Counted from the first letter of the stretch, positions 1 to 12,240 are shown. The stretch is DNA of 64,000 bases from Nageia nagi (GCA_050084985.1 JBITNC010000001.1:150226001-150290000); one strand, 5' to 3'. The notes: a model not told the origin generated them from the letters alone. Translations and numbers: made by a program.

Positions 1-345
1 AAACTGTTGCACTAACCTAAGTTTTTCTTCAGTAAGGTTCCAGCTATTGAATCTATTAGGTCGGTATAGGGTTATTGACAAATGCTTTTCAAACATTTGG
101 CTGATATTTTCTAGGGTTTCACCATTGGAACTATCATTGTCTTCGGAATCACCATGATAGGATTCCTCATCCGGCAGTATATCTTTAATAATCCAAGGAG
201 CACTTTCTTTATTTAGTCTAGCACTTTTTCTAGTTGGCTCCATTCCTTTCCATGTTTTTCTTTTTCTCTTAGGTGATGACTGAACTAATGAAGAATAATC
301 TGAAAGTTCATCTATATCTTTATTCATTTTCAGATTAGTAAGCAT
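1..345 (-). CDS. Open reading frame, 3' end beyond the window; probable first ORF of retroelement D
   Basis: An uninterrupted frame of 115 codons reads leftwards from an ATG at 345 (a second in-frame ATG lies at 327) and is still open at base 1. This is unusual in a window where almost every other frame is broken. The product is hydrophilic and starts MLTNLKMNKDIDELSDYSS. A basic patch SPKRKRKTWKG near residue 25 resembles a nuclear localisation signal. It is followed by a TRKSARLN motif, an acidic stretch around residues 60-75, and NSWNLTEEKLRLVQ near the edge. I do not recognise a family. The ATG lies 3 bp beyond a primer-binding site and an LTR, so the simplest reading is a gag or gag-like ORF of a retroelement with almost no leader. 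A host gene fragment is possible. Confidence 0.45.
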   Translation of the reverse strand, partial: MLTNLKMNKDIDELSDYSSLVQSSPKRKRKTWKGMEPTRKSARLNKESAPWIIKDILPDEESYHGDSEDNDSSNGETLENISQMFEKHLSITLYRPNRFNSWNLTEEKLRLVQQF

Positions 346-347
346 GT

Positions 348-365
348 TTCACGTTGGGTTCACCA
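348..365 (-). promoter_or_regulatory. Primer-binding site resembling tRNA-Trp
   Basis: Read on the minus strand this is TGGTGAACCCAACGTGAA. It matches the complement of the 3' end of plant cytosolic tRNA-Trp plus CCA, as I remember that tRNA, at all but one base. It lies 2 bp inside the LTR end. This would mark the start of minus-strand DNA synthesis for element D. The tRNA identity is from memory and unchecked. Confidence 0.5.
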
Positions 366-367
366 AA

Positions 368-1243
368 TGTTTATAAATAAAATTGAGCATGCAAATAAAT
401 AAATAGGCAAATATCTACAAACTCAATATTATCTATATTTGAGCTATGGATAGCAATTTATTCTAAATAGCAATAAACAAAATAACTAATTCAGAAATGT
501 AATTGTACCAACCAAGACTGTAATTTGTGTACTTACCTCACGGAACGTACCTAACAACGAAAGATGAAGATATTGGTGATGTACTGATAATGAGCTGCCT
601 TTCCAACAACGTAGTGACTTGTGAAGATGCAAAAAGAGGATCGTAGGTGGTACATTTCAGTGATATAAGAGCACTGGTGGTGTTCTTTGGTTCATAAAGG
701 AGCACCAGCAGCCTTCGTTTGATGATTCTTAACTTCTCGATCAAGTCTAGAACTTCAATATGGATGTCTCAGATAGCAATGTGATATCAGAATAGATCAT
801 GGATGTCAGGATAGCTCGTAAAAGGAAGCACACAAACCATAGCCTTGTAGGCGGTACCAAGATATACCTTAAGGGGTTGCCACTTACAAGACCATACGCG
901 GGATCGTGTGTATCCTTGATATGTGGACTTACTATTAGATCCCTTATTTATATAGATAATAGATAATACAACCCATGGGTCGGCATACATCTACATAAAC
1001 AAGGCTAATTCACAACATTCTAGATAAACACACTAATAAATAAGGTAATTTATACAATATTCAAGATAATTCATGCAATATTCAAGATAATCCATGCAAC
1101 ATTCAAGATAATCATTATAAGATTCACATTTAAGACAAACATTGATATTATCACTTTAAGACATTCAAGACATATATTTAGACCAAGCATATTTTCATTA
1201 ATTTATTGATTTAAAAACATAAATTCATTTTTATGTGTTAACA
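368..1243 (-). repeat. 5' LTR of element D
   Basis: The 876 bp segment reads TGTTAACACAT at its 5' end (1243) and ends ATAAACA at 368, giving the TG...CA ends of an LTR. Just inside lies the primer site at 348-365. A TATA-like CTATATAAATAAGG is at about 945-960 and a GAGGTAAGTAC 5' splice-site-like word at about 530-540, consistent with U3-R-U5 order. Short frames inside it, at 538-744 and 787-990, are LTR sequence, not genes. The outer edge cuts directly into the gypsy A protease region, so D inserted there. No second LTR is visible because the element leaves the window. Confidence 0.55.
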
Positions 1244-1756
1244 CTGGGGTGGTAAACGCATTGGTTCCTCAAAGGCACTTGCATGATTACTTAAGATGGG
1301 CTATAGATCCTTAGGCTTTGTGACTTCAGATTCAATGATTGATAAAGAGTATAACTGTGCTAGCATCCCCTTTCCAATTTTTCATAGGATCTTTTCCATA
1401 TGATGTGAGCTCACAATTTGTACAGGTTCACCCTATAATCCCCTAAGAGTATGCTCTTATTTTTCTATCTTGAAGGTCATCTATAGCTCTACAAAATTCC
1501 ACTTCATGGTGCCCAAAGTCCTCATCCATTGTACCCCCAAAACTATATCACATCCCCCAAGTGGTAAAGCATACATGTTGCTTTTCAAAGTATAATGGTC
1601 CATGCTCAGTTTGACATTTTGATATGTGCCTTTACATGTTATTTTTCCTCCATTACCAACCATAACCTCAAAATTATTTGTAAGGTGGATGTAATAGTTA
1701 GCAACCTTTGCCACCCGTGGATCAATAAAATTATGAGTACTTCCAAAATCCAACAA
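1244..1756 (-). pseudogene. Gypsy A aspartic protease and start of pol
   Basis: The frame at 1756-1481 contains LDFGSTHNFID, the retropepsin-like active-site region with the catalytic Asp (D-[ST]-G class, here DFGST). Later comes DIVLGVQWMRTLG, the conserved Gly-rich flap end of plant gypsy proteases. After the stop at 1481 the same kind of reading continues, with EEPMRLPPQ near 1260, the linker that precedes RT. The protease would mature the Gag-Pol polyprotein. Broken by stops and by the D insertion at 1243. Confidence 0.8.
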
Positions 1757-1774
1757 TATTATGAGAGGACACTT

Positions 1775-2893
1775 TTAAAAAAAACCTTTGACCTTCATAG
1801 TTTGAGGGGTAGTAATTCTTGTCAATGCATTGTAAGAGATAATTAAGGCCTCCTCATCTGGAATTTTCTCTGTAGCCTTTTTGGGTACACTCTCATATTC
1901 CTCCTCACTAGGAGCATCAACATCAAGCAAATATAACTTTTGTTGAGTACAATGATGACCATGAACAAATTTCTCATCACAATTATAGCACAAACCTTTC
2001 TTTCAATGCTCTTCCATTTCCTCCCATGTCAACTTCTTAGTTTGTATTGTGCAATTTGGTGGTGGGCCACTTATGTTATTAGAGGAATGGGAAATATTAT
2101 TTATTTTTATGAATGGGGGTCTTACATTTCATCGATGAGCACTGGCTTTATCTTCAGCAAGCTTTGCCAAAGTAATAGCATCCATCATAATTATGGGATT
2201 AAACATTTTGACCTTTGGTCTAATTTCTTCCTTTAATCCACTGATAAAATAACTTATGAAAAATGCATTGTCCAACCCCTCTATATGATTTGCCAATTTC
2301 TCAAACTGATTTTGGTATTCTTTGACTATTTTGGTTTGACATAACTTTATTAATGCCCCTGTGAAATATTCATAGTCACTAGGACCAAAATGAATCAATA
2401 ATTATTGAGTAAATTTATCCCATGAAGGAGCAGGATGCATTTTTGAGTCCATTGGAGAGCCTCATGATCCAAATGAAAATTTACCATGTGCACCTTCAAA
2501 TCTTCTAGAATTTAGTTCAATGTGAAATACTATCTGAACTTATAAATCCATCTAGTGGGATCATCTCCATAAAATCAAGGAAAATCTAATTTGGTTGTGT
2601 GGGGAAGAATGAAACCACCTTGTTGACCCTAAAAATTATGATGATACCCCTATGGATTTCTTGACTACCCTGATTACTATAAATTGGATGCATTATTGGT
2701 ATGACTAAGACTTAGTTGGACACTATCACATTTACTGTCAAGGGTTTGTATTTGGGTCTGTATTTATCAAATTTCTACCCTAAATGTACTAGTAAGTGTA
2801 TCTACCATTTGTTGGATCATAGTTTAAAATGTCATCATGGTAGGATTAACTTGTGTTGCTATTTAGGATCTTATCTTAGGTGCCATTTCTAGA
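1775..2893 (-). pseudogene. Gypsy A gag with CCHC zinc knuckle
   Basis: Capsid-type Gag remnant. The best preserved stretch is 2398-2129, with IHFGPSDYEYFTGALIKL, then KEYQNQFEKLANHIEGL and FISGLKEEIRPKVKMF, all hallmarks of the plant gypsy retrotrans_gag domain. Just upstream on the strand, PSWDKFTQ matches the usual lead-in. The nucleocapsid knuckle CYNCDEKFVHGHHC lies at 1993-1950 (C-x2-C-x7-H-x-C spacing, a variant of the normal knuckle) and is followed by an acidic linker leading into the protease. A plausible start ATG lies near 2893, about 750 bp inside the primer site. At least two in-frame stops and frame shifts. Confidence 0.82.
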
Positions 2894-3640
2894 AACTACT
2901 ATTTTAAGAGCTATTAATTTTGGAAACTACTATTTTTAGAACATGCTATTTTTAGAAAGTGCTCAAAAAAATGTATGGGTGTTATATATCAAAATGATCA
3001 ACTCAAAAATAAGATCACAATGGGCTAGGTCTCTTGATGATGATTTTCAAACTCCTAGACTCTTTTTTTACATCTATGGGTCTATCTGCTTTTGTTAACA
3101 ACTATTGAAATGGTACAAATTTTTAATTATTTAGCTTTGAAGTTTTTGCTACCTTTGAATTGCTATTTTTGGTAGCTCTAAAAAATTGCATGTCATACAT
3201 TCTACTTTTCGAATCAAGGTTTTTTGTTAAAGGAACAATTCTAAGGTAAGGATTATCTATTCTATAAGCTTGTCTAAACATCCCTCCTATCCAACTTTTG
3301 TGGGGAAAGAGGTTGCATAGATGGCTTCTATGATAAGTAACTTTCCAACAACACTTGCTGGTGCACTATAGTTTACAGATGATCGACATAGCTTCCTACC
3401 TAGTTTTCATTTATAGGCTTCCTACGTGGAGTTTGATTCCATGTAGGGTTTTGTCTAAGGCCTAAGTATTGGGGTAGAGTTTTTTGCACCTCACTTCACA
3501 CACAACTTTATGGGCAAGTGTGCTTAGCCAAAAATGATATACCCTCTTAGATATTTTAAAACCCCCAGTACAGGGTTTCTAGCTTAGATCTCTAAGAACT
3601 TTTATTTTTATTTTTCTGTAGCAGAATGGCCCTAGAAAGA

Positions 3641-3652
3641 GCTTTAATACCA
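3641..3652 (-). promoter_or_regulatory. Primer-binding site, tRNA-iMet type (gypsy A)
   Basis: Minus-strand TGGTATTAAAGC, two differences from the usual plant TGGTATCAGAGC complementary to initiator tRNA-Met. It lies 2 bp inside the LTR end at 3655. Confidence 0.75.
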
Positions 3653-3654
3653 AA

Positions 3655-4066
3655 TGTTATGATGCTACAAACATGAAAAGGGAAATAGTGTAAAAATATA
3701 ACAAATATCAATTTGAAATAGGAAAATGACAACTAATCTAGTGGAAATAAGAGAGCATGTGCTGATAAATAGAACATGAAATAGCAACAATAAATAGATA
3801 AGGATAGGATTTTACTGAATAGTAATAGAATCATAGGTCGCTTCGAGGGGGCTACCTCCTTACAACTAAAAAAGTGAAAAATAATGTTCAAGATGCCTTT
3901 CTCCACACACTTCTACCTATTTATAATATACTAACCCTAACCTTAATAGTAATGCAAAATCAGGACCTGCCCTTACAATCATAATATTATGGTTTACAAT
4001 ATAAGCTAATAATTTAATTAAAATACTTATACTAACATTAAAATGTTAAGATGTGGGATCCTAACA
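3655..4066 (-). repeat. 5' LTR of gypsy A
   Basis: 412 bp, minus strand TGTTAGGATCCCACATC at 4066 to GATGCTACAAACATG... ending CATAACA at 3655. A TATA-box-like TATTATAAATAGG lies near 3917-3930. The primer site directly follows. Confidence 0.75.
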
Positions 4067-4077
4067 CCCTCCTAGAA

Positions 4078-4105
4078 AAATAAATAAATAAATAAATAAA
4101 TAAAA
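4078..4105. repeat. (TAAA)n microsatellite
   Basis: Six to seven perfect TAAA units next to the outer edge of LTR A. Confidence 0.9.
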
Positions 4106-4106
4106 T

Positions 4107-4501
4107 TGGGGTAGTCATGTCAAAAGCAGGACCAACCTTAATAGCCAAATCCAAAATTTGAAATCTTGGATTTTTGCTATTTGGCTATGGGTTAGCCACT
4201 AACATTTTCCTTGTCATATGGTGTACTTAGATAATTTTATGATATATATATATATGGTGCATTTGGATCATTTCATATTATATGATGTATTTAGATCATC
4301 TTATAACATATTGTTGGGGCATTTAGATTATTTCATATCATATGCTACACTTGTAAATAATTGAATCATGATCAGTCAGTTCAACTGGTCTATCCTTAGG
4401 GAACCCATGGCCAACACTTTGATTGGACTCACTATGATTGAGCTCGGGTGTCTCAGGCAACTGAGGGTGATATATTTTGGAAGCATTTTCCCATTGGAAT
4501 A
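4107..4501. other. Unassigned spacer with a diverged short tandem repeat
   Basis: No gene seen. From about 4215 to 4345 a roughly 45 bp unit (ATG-TG-ATTTAGATCATTTCATAT type) recurs three times with a (TA)n insert. A weak hairpin made of ATAGCCAAAT and ATTTGGCTAT lies at 4141-4187. The region separates gypsy A from the CACTA left end. Confidence 0.5.
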
Positions 4502-4870
4502 CACTACTACAATGTACAAATTTAGCATCAAGGTTGGCATTACTTTTTTATTACATTATCTGATGCTAATTGCATCATATGGCATCATATGATGTAAAAG
4601 ATCTATTTCTACTATTTTTTATGCTATTTGATGTAACTAAGTCTAACTCAAATACCAACTCTATTTTTTACTCTAATTTTGACATTTTATGACTCTAAGT
4701 ATGACTCAAATACTAACACTATTTTCAACTTTATATTTGATGCTAAAAAGTGACACTCAAATTGACTCTAAACATATGCAAAAATAGATGTTATTTTAAC
4801 TCTAAAAATGACTCTATACATGATGTTATAATTGATGCACACCTTGATGCTAAAACAAATATATTTAAAA
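4502..4870. repeat. Possible left terminus and subterminal repeats of the CACTA element
   Basis: Starts CACTACTACAATG, then many GCATC, TGATGC and TGACTCTA words in both orientations. This composition resembles the right subterminal region at 31430-31756. Assignment is tentative. Confidence 0.45.
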
Positions 4871-6289
4871 GTAATCTTATACTTATTGTAATAAATATTT
4901 AAGGTAACTAATAGGTTGTGAAGCTTTATCATTCCACTATCAATATGTCATCGGATGAAATAGGTATTTTACAATGTATATTAATATATTATGCAACATA
5001 AGTGTATGCCAAGATAATTAAACAACACAAGAATGAATGGGAAAACTTTGTATCCCATCATTCAATACAAGCTCAAGACATTCTTATTTTCAGACATATT
5101 ATGGATGCTCATTTTCTCATTAAAATATTTGAAAGCATTGGAAAGAAAAACAAAGAGATATAGCTTTCCCATTAACTCCAACAATGCAAATGCTCAATAG
5201 CAACTCACTATTGAGGGAAAAAATGAAATTTATTAGTGTTGAGAATGATATAGATTTTATAAAGCTTCCTAAAATAGAGTTTTGTTGTAAAAAGCAACTA
5301 ATATATTTGAATGATGAAGAAGAGAAAACTAATCATCACATCGAAATGTTAGAGAGCCATGAAGGCCATGATGTTAAGCCATCCACATTCGGTGAGTTAT
5401 TTCCTTTTACTTAAAAACCCATGAAGAGCCTTCATAATCAAGCTCCTTTGGACATGCAATTCCTTACAAGTACCTTAGTTTTTAGGGATAATATGAGAGG
5501 GCCTTTGTAATTAAGCTCATATTTTCCATAAGTCGCCACTACTTTCTAGAGCTACATGTCTACAACTCCTTGATGATTTGATATTTAGTGATGAGATGGA
5601 TGTCATACAAATAAATAGATGGGATAGTCTCTCACAGGATTTGCCTTGTGAATTATAACCATTAACCCAACCAAAACTAGAACCTCTTCCATCATCAATC
5701 CACCTCCTCATTGCCCTATTATGCAGAGAATGCAACACCATGTCACGACAAAGGCTCTTCTAGATTAGAACAAAAAATAAAAAATTCTACAATCTCACCA
5801 TCATTTTTACAAAGAGATTTTAGAAAGAGTAGAAAAATGAATAAAAAATGGTTCCCACAACTCCTCCTATGGCTAATATGGCTACTGTCTTAGCCATCAT
5901 GTGATCGGTCTCTAGATATACAAATCATGAGGAAAATCCATAATTGTACATAATAAAACATCAAATTAATTATCACATTAAACATAAAATGAAATGGCAC
6001 ATAAAACATCAAATTGAGTGCAGTAAATAGTCAAATAAAGTGTCACATAAAAAGTCAAATCATGTCACATTGATCGATAAAAGCATCCAATTTTACTACC
6101 ACTTTTCACAACATGTAAAATGTATCATGACAAATTGATCTATATATTCACATAGGTTACAATCTGTAATTTCATGATCTATATATATCATGCCATAATA
6201 TATACTTATTAGTAAGCATTGATTAATTAAATTAATCCAAAATTAATGTTAAATTACCAATATCTAAAATATTATTAGATGTACCTTTA
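4871..6289. other. CACTA interior, 3' of transposase; nothing clearly recognisable
   Basis: AT-rich sequence with no recognised domain apart from a 77-codon plus-strand frame at 5184-5414. A roughly 23 bp word containing AGCCTTCATAATCAAGCTCC near 5426 recurs imperfectly near 5498. Short frames at 5517-5741 (minus) and 5711-5893 (plus) overlap each other and have no family features. Confidence 0.4.
5184..5414 (+). CDS. Short hypothetical frame, charged, unknown
   Basis: 76 residues from ATG to stop. Contains a Lys/Glu-rich middle (NDEEEKTNHH) and a small Cys pair (FCCKK). No family recognised. It lies on the opposite strand to the transposase, in the 3' part of the CACTA element. Codon-length chance ORFs of this size are expected here, so it may not be real. 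Confidence 0.2.
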   Translation: MQMLNSNSLLREKMKFISVENDIDFIKLPKIEFCCKKQLIYLNDEEEKTNHHIEMLESHEGHDVKPSTFGELFPFT

Positions 6290-8645
6290 AGAGAATATGT
6301 TATCTATTTGATTCTAAAATCTCCCTTTTTAATTTTTATATCTTTGTTTGCATTCCACATCTTTGGGGTAGAAGGATCGATTTGGGAAATATACTCAATT
6401 GTATAAAACAAGGATTCTTGTACAATGATTCCCTCACCCATAGATCCTTCTAATCATGAGTTTTGTCTAATAAATCCTTTTAGTACTTTTAAAAATCTCT
6501 CCACAAAAAATATACTTATAAGACTCACAACATCTACTATGTCAATATCATCTACTAGGTGGATTAATAGGTGAACTTTTATGTCTATAAAAGCAACAAG
6601 TATTTCTTTTTCAAGCATACAAACACTTTTAATAATGAATGTGCAACATCTATCAATTTCACCAACATGTATCTCCTTTGAATATAACCACCTATCTATG
6701 AAAATATAATATCATCAAAGTATCGCATGTTAAAATGGATAAAATATTAAAAAATAACCATGAATGTTTTCTCCAGATTGATACTATAACATGACATACC
6801 TTAGAAATAATGATAGTTGAACAATTGCTTTTCTTATATCAGAAGGTAAACTTACACATCTATGCATTGCAATTGGAAAAATATGCTACAAATAGATATA
6901 TGAACTTGTAAGGAAAAATATGTTGTAAACTCACACATCTACCAGTAGATATATAGTATAAGATCAATACCTTCATGAAGTTGTGGAAATCATGAGACTT
7001 GAATCATGTCATTTTACCATTGCTGGTGAATGCTCTTATTAGAGATGATCGATAGAAAATATGTATTCTAATGGTTCAAACAACTTGGTGTAACTTTTTC
7101 ACTTAATCTTTTTCATAATCCATGTGGGATTAGGTACATTTGGCATTCCATCTGCATTCTAGCCTATCCATAAGCAAGTATTTATCATGATTTCTTTTAA
7201 GTCATTTATCACTGTTTCGCTATATAATTCTTTGGTTTTTGTAAATCGATACAAAGAATATGCAACATTCTTTATAATATGCATAGCATCCATCAAATGT
7301 GCCACTAACAAGTCCTTCCAGTATGGAAGTATATAGAATATTGATAACCTTTTCATGCATGCAAACATGTATAAAATTAATCATAATGTAATAAAAAAAA
7401 ATAATGAAATTAAAATATTACAAATGTGCATATTTTCACCAACAATAATCTCACCTTTGGGTGTCATTTTTGCTAATAATAATCTCAACATCTGGGCCTA
7501 CAATAGTACCTTCCTCATGGGCTCTTTGTCTAACTTTTTCAACTTTTTGTTGGTACTTTATCAACCAATCCATAGGAGTTGTGTAACTAGGAATGGGGGT
7601 GTTATTTTTTTGAAACTAATTTTTGTTTGTTTGAATTTTATTATTGTTGGCAAATTATTTTATGGGCAAGGTATTCCATCTTCTTTAAATGAGTTGAATG
7701 TCTCATTGTGAGATTTTTGAAACACCGTGAATAAGCATAATAACCTTTTTTTTGAAGACTTGTAATAATTTTTATTAAATAATACACAACTAATCATATG
7801 GTAAAAGAAAAATAAATAATATTTTCAATATTAAATTAATATAGACTAGTGATAAATATTATATGTATGTATACCGAACAAATAGTAAGCCCTGGATAGT
7901 CATGTATAGTCTAACACATTATGCCATATAATTTGAATGACTTCTGTTGGACATGTCTAGATATATTTGTCATCTAAATTCCTTTCTACAAGAGCATCAA
8001 TTCATTAATTACTAGTTCAAGGTAGACAACCATGTTTCTCACTTGATACTTTTCAGGGACCATAAGAGCTAACATCAAATGCTCTTTTCTTATAGACATC
8101 CATGGAGGTATGTTATAATTGATTATAACAATAGACCAATATGAATAAGTAGATAATTGTTACCTAAATGGATTGAAACCATCCATTGCTAAACCCAATT
8201 TGACACTACCAGGTTTGATTTGAAAATTATCAGGCTACTTTTCCTCTATATGTTTCATTACCTTACTATCTGTAAGAATGCAAACTACACCATCTTCACT
8301 TATATTTCATACATACCAATCCATAAGTTGTAGAAGTGACTTACATCAAAACAATCATATCAACCTAGGAATGATTTGTATATGGTGAACTTTCTTTCAA
8401 GGAATATTTTTCCCTTTTATTCTTTTTTTTTTTATCTACTTGCCCCACACTTTGGACATTTACTCAATTTTTCATATGGTACTCTATACAATATGTAATC
8501 ATTAATACAATCATGGTATGTATCATACTCTACCCTTGTATCCTTTAAAATTGCACATGCCTTTTTGCATGAAGGAGGGATGACATTGTCACTTGGAAGC
8601 AACTTTTCATTAGTAACCTATAGTACCATACAAAGTAATAAATTT
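6290..8645 (-). pseudogene. CACTA TNP2-type transposase, central and 3' exons
   Basis: Transposase of En/Spm-type CACTA elements, which cuts and pastes the element. In order on the minus strand: VTNEKLLPSDNVIPPS at about 8640; a CINDYILYR segment leading to the zinc-binding CPKCGASR near 8430; GLAMDGFNPFR near 8170; NYNIPPWMSIRKEH near 8100; SIFYILPYWKDLL and MDAMHIIKNV at 7340-7240; PIAMHRCVSLPSDIRKA near 6850; and a C-terminal MGEGIIVQESLF near 6430, all recognisable TNP2/transposase_21 landmarks. Exons are separated by AT-rich introns. Stops at several positions make it dead. The 5' exon is 17.6 kb away at 26228-26690 because B1 inserted in an intron. Confidence 0.85.
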
Positions 8646-8671
8646 ATTATGTTAAATATTAAATAATATAT

Positions 8672-9521
8672 TGATATGTATTTTTGTACACCTAGGTTTA
8701 CCTATAAATGAACTAAAAGCACATACACATTTTATTTATATGATAAACCTAAGCTAATTAACTCAGATAAACATACGTAAATAAGAGAATTCAATAATGC
8801 AATAATAGAATAATGAAATTATAGTGATGTCAAGATGTAAAATGTAATATACACACTCTAAAGAGAAAGGCATCAAATGAAAGATAATATCTTTATGTCC
8901 TTACTTGTGTTGAGGTTGAGAATATGATGAATAGACTTATCGACCAGTGGTGATCTTGTTGTGCAAACCCTAAGGACAATTGTAAAAGAAACACTAGTGC
9001 AGGATCTAGCCTTAAAGAGCTCAATGTGATCATGAACCTTAGCATTGACACTAGCCTCAAAGAGCTTAATGCGAGTGTGAACCTTAGTGCGACGCTAATG
9101 ATCTTGAAGAATGAGGTTCACCAACAAGGGTTGATGATAGCAAAGATGATGATAAGTCAAGTTGAGCATATGATCATAGAATTGGATAATAGATATTCAC
9201 TCAAGTGATAACAAGATTCAAATCTCAATAAGCGATGTTTAGAAACACTCAAGTGTAGGGTACTAGCTATCGATATGTAATCTTGACATGCTTTCCCTAG
9301 GTTAAAGATACTTACATTTATATTAGGTGTGTTTCACCATTTGACCTCTTGTATGAAGGTAATAGTCATCCCATTGTACCTAACATAAAACATAAGAACA
9401 CAACTTGAGAAATATATGATATTAAGGTAACATATGATTAAATGTAATTAAATATGATTAAAACATGTATGTAAGTTATACCTAAGTGGGATAGTGTTAA
9501 GGTAACCACTTTTAGGTGTCA
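8672..9521 (-). repeat. 3' LTR of B1
   Basis: 850 bp, minus strand TGACACCTAAAAGTGG at 9521 to ACATATCA at 8672. It aligns with 25357-26180 throughout (for example both carry TTAACTCAGATAAAC and GTGATGTCAAGATGTAAAA) and with the plus-strand LTR at 34381-35185. A polypurine stretch AAAAATGGAGGC abuts it at about 9525-9540. Internal words around CTAGCCTCAAAGAGC are repeated two or three times at 9000-9100. The frame at 9026-9208 is LTR sequence. Confidence 0.88.
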
Positions 9522-11140
9522 ACATATGCCTCCATTTTTAAGTATAATAAAATTGAATATTGAAATGATATCATGCTTGCAAAGGAAGTAAAGGTAAAGA
9601 GAAAAAAAAATGATACTTCCCTAGTTTAGCTATCTAGATCATCAAGGATTTGATGATGTATATTGCCCCCTCTTTGATTTGGTTGTGATATGTAATGGCT
9701 TGCATGTAGTAGAATTAACCAAGAGTAAAGAATAAACCTAAAAATGAGAGGTAAACACTTCAAGTACATATATGATTGTTAACTCATAAAAGATATAATA
9801 GTTAATAGTAATAGATAATATCACAATATTTCATCAAATGATATAGCAATAATGGAGTAAGGATGAAATAAATATAATATAAATACATCATCTCAAGAAC
9901 ACTAAATAAACAAATACTTAATATTTTATTCTTAGATGCCTACATAAGAGAATCATGATAAATGTGTCTCCACATCATCATGGGGTACAAGTCCCATTCC
10001 TATATGGAAAACATGTAATTAGAACCATGTATGTTGACATCATCATGAGGTAGATGCCACATTCCTAGATGCAACATATGAATCAGGAAAATAAGATGGT
10101 GATGGTTAGTTGAGATTCAACAAATAAAGGTGACTCAAATATGGAGTTTAGTTTAGACCCAACCAACAAAGATAACTCAAGGACATGGATGGTTTGAATA
10201 TTTCCTAGCCATGCTATATGATATGCTCACCATCATGAGGTACATGCCCATTATTAGGCATGATTAAAGGTTGATTGGTTTGAATATTTACCAATCATAC
10301 ATGATTATAGTACCAGTGATAATGTGGCCATTATATTCAAGATTAGTTTAGTTCTAATAAATAGGCTAACCCAAGAAAAATGGTTGGTTTAATCCCAACC
10401 AAATGATCAAAACAGTGATGGTTAGTTAACATCCACCCAATAAGGACATAACATGCTAAGCATGGTAACAAAGCATTAAATGATTTAATGATGATTATAA
10501 ATATAAAGGTAAGAGAGTAGAGAAAAATACCTGCACTTACCTATGATGAATGATGTAATTTAGTACAAAAATTCTAGTGCAAGCACTGATTTTAGCATAG
10601 GTGCGAAAGGTAGAGTGGACACTAGGCCTCACATTGATTCAAACCTTATCATTTTTATGAGATTAAGGTTTGAATAAGCTAATATGATTGACCTATATAT
10701 GATGACTAAAATTTGCACAAGATTTCCCATGATGTTGTCTACATGACTGATTGTTCTTAATATCATTGATTTGAAAAATGAAAACTAAATGAAGGAATTC
10801 TAAAGGTGCTACATTGGTTATTTGACATGAAAGTGATTGTTGAACCTTATGATTTTGATCTCAATTGGAGATATGATAATAATATAAATGTAGGTGCTAG
10901 TATGATTAAGGAATTTTACACAAGAAGCTAATGCAAATGCTAGCTTAGTAGAATAGGAATGAAGCTAGAATCCTGATACTTGACCTCTCTATTGATGATT
11001 GATTGAAGGATGATTTCTGAAACATGGGTGATAAGCTTCCCTCATGTGTAGAAGGGATTGAGATGCTTTAAATTGGCTGAATATTTATCAAATATCCCCT
11101 CAATTATTGCTAACTTGTATGTATTATTTGGATACTTGGT
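9522..11140. repeat. B1 3' noncoding region with imperfect tandem repeats
   Basis: No coding sequence. Between about 9968 and 10460 units containing CATCATGAGGTA and GCCACATTCCTAGATG recur every 60-70 bp at first (9975, 10045) and again at 10220, mixed with GGTTAGTTGAGATTCAACA and GGTTTGAATATTT words. Such repeats between integrase and 3' LTR are typical of Tat/Ogre elements. Confidence 0.6.
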
Positions 11141-11149
11141 ATTGATGAT

Positions 11150-12240
11150 GTAAAGACCAATCCAATTAGTCTCAAATTTACCTTTGTCTTATTTTTTTAG
11201 CCTATGACTTATGATGATTCTCCTTGAGTACTAGATCACCCATTGGGAATTTACATGGTATAATGTTCTTTCCATGTGCCTTCTTTGATCTTTTTTATAA
11301 GCTTTGAGATATTCTAAGGTATAGATTCTATTTTCATCTAATCCTTCTAGCTACCTTAATCTTGCTTTTCATTGATCTTCCTAGTCAATGATGCCTTCTA
11401 AAGAAATCCTTACTGATGGTATCTCAATCTCTAATGGTAATACGACCTCATCTCCGTAAACTAATAAAAATGAAGTACACCTTGTAGCTGATATGATGCT
11501 TATTTTGTATACCCATAAGGCATGTATGAGTTGAGAATGCCAGTCTCTATGATTTTTCTTGATTATCTTGCATATGATGTTAAAAATTATCTTGTTAGTT
11601 GCTTCAACTTGTTTATTGCCTTATGGATATTAGGTTGATAAGAATCTTTTCTTGATTTTGAATCCCTCATAAAACTCCTTTACTTGCTTGCTTTTGAAGT
11701 TCTTTCCATTATCCATGATGAGATGAGATGGAATACCAACTCTAACAATGATGTTTTTAGTCATGAATTTTACAATTTAAGGACCCTTAAAAGACCTCAA
11801 AGGTACAAATTCAGCCCACTTTATGAAGTACTCTGTATCAACTAGGATGAATTTATATCCCTCACTAGTTTTGGGATTGATAAAACAAATTAAATCTAAG
11901 GCCCATATGGAAAAGGACCAAGGTGATATCATTGTTGATAGTTTACTTTAAGGAGCATGTTTCAAGTTAGCATGCTTTTGACATTTTTCACATTTCTAAA
12001 CATGTAAAATGCAATCCTTTTCCATAGATGGCTAGTAATATCTTAGTCTTATGACCTTATGATAATTGGCTTTACCATTAAAATGACATCCATTTATGCT
12101 ATCATGTACTTGTTCCATAGCCTTATTTTCTTTCGTTTCATTTAGAAATCTAAGAAAAGTACCATAAAATGACCTTTTGTAAAGAATATCATGAATAAGG
12201 ACATACCTTGTAGCCATGCGCTTTAGCCTTATTTTGAGGA
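11150..12240 (-). pseudogene. B1 integrase
   Basis: The N-terminal zinc domain lies at 12217-12032, with LATRYVLIHDILYKRSF-like reading (MATRYVLIHDILYKRS), then EQVHDSINGCHFNG and, just after, CLEMCKKCQKHANLKH giving the HH-CC pattern. The catalytic core follows: WALDLICFINPKTSEGYKF with the first Asp, ILVDTEYFIKWAEF, and IPSHLIMDNGKNF with the second Asp at about 11730. The enzyme would insert the cDNA. Stops occur after NLKHAP and in the C-terminal half. Confidence 0.82.

Larger units (their letters stand above)
1244..4066 (-). mobile_element. Ty3/gypsy element A, 5' part (LTR, primer site, gag, protease)
   Basis: Reading on the minus strand: LTR at 4066-3655, a tRNA-iMet-type primer site, gag starting near 2893, a CCHC knuckle near 1990, then an aspartic protease at 1756-1481 running into pol until the sequence stops at 1244 against LTR D. 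The rest (RT, integrase, 3' LTR) is beyond the D insertion or lost. Several stops and frame changes make it non-functional. Spacing and gag sequence fit a standard plant Ty3/gypsy element; I do not assign a lineage. Confidence 0.85.

Noticed and set aside
4368-4592. Plus-strand frame of 74 residues
   Set aside because: It crosses the inferred CACTA left end and shows no domain; likely chance.
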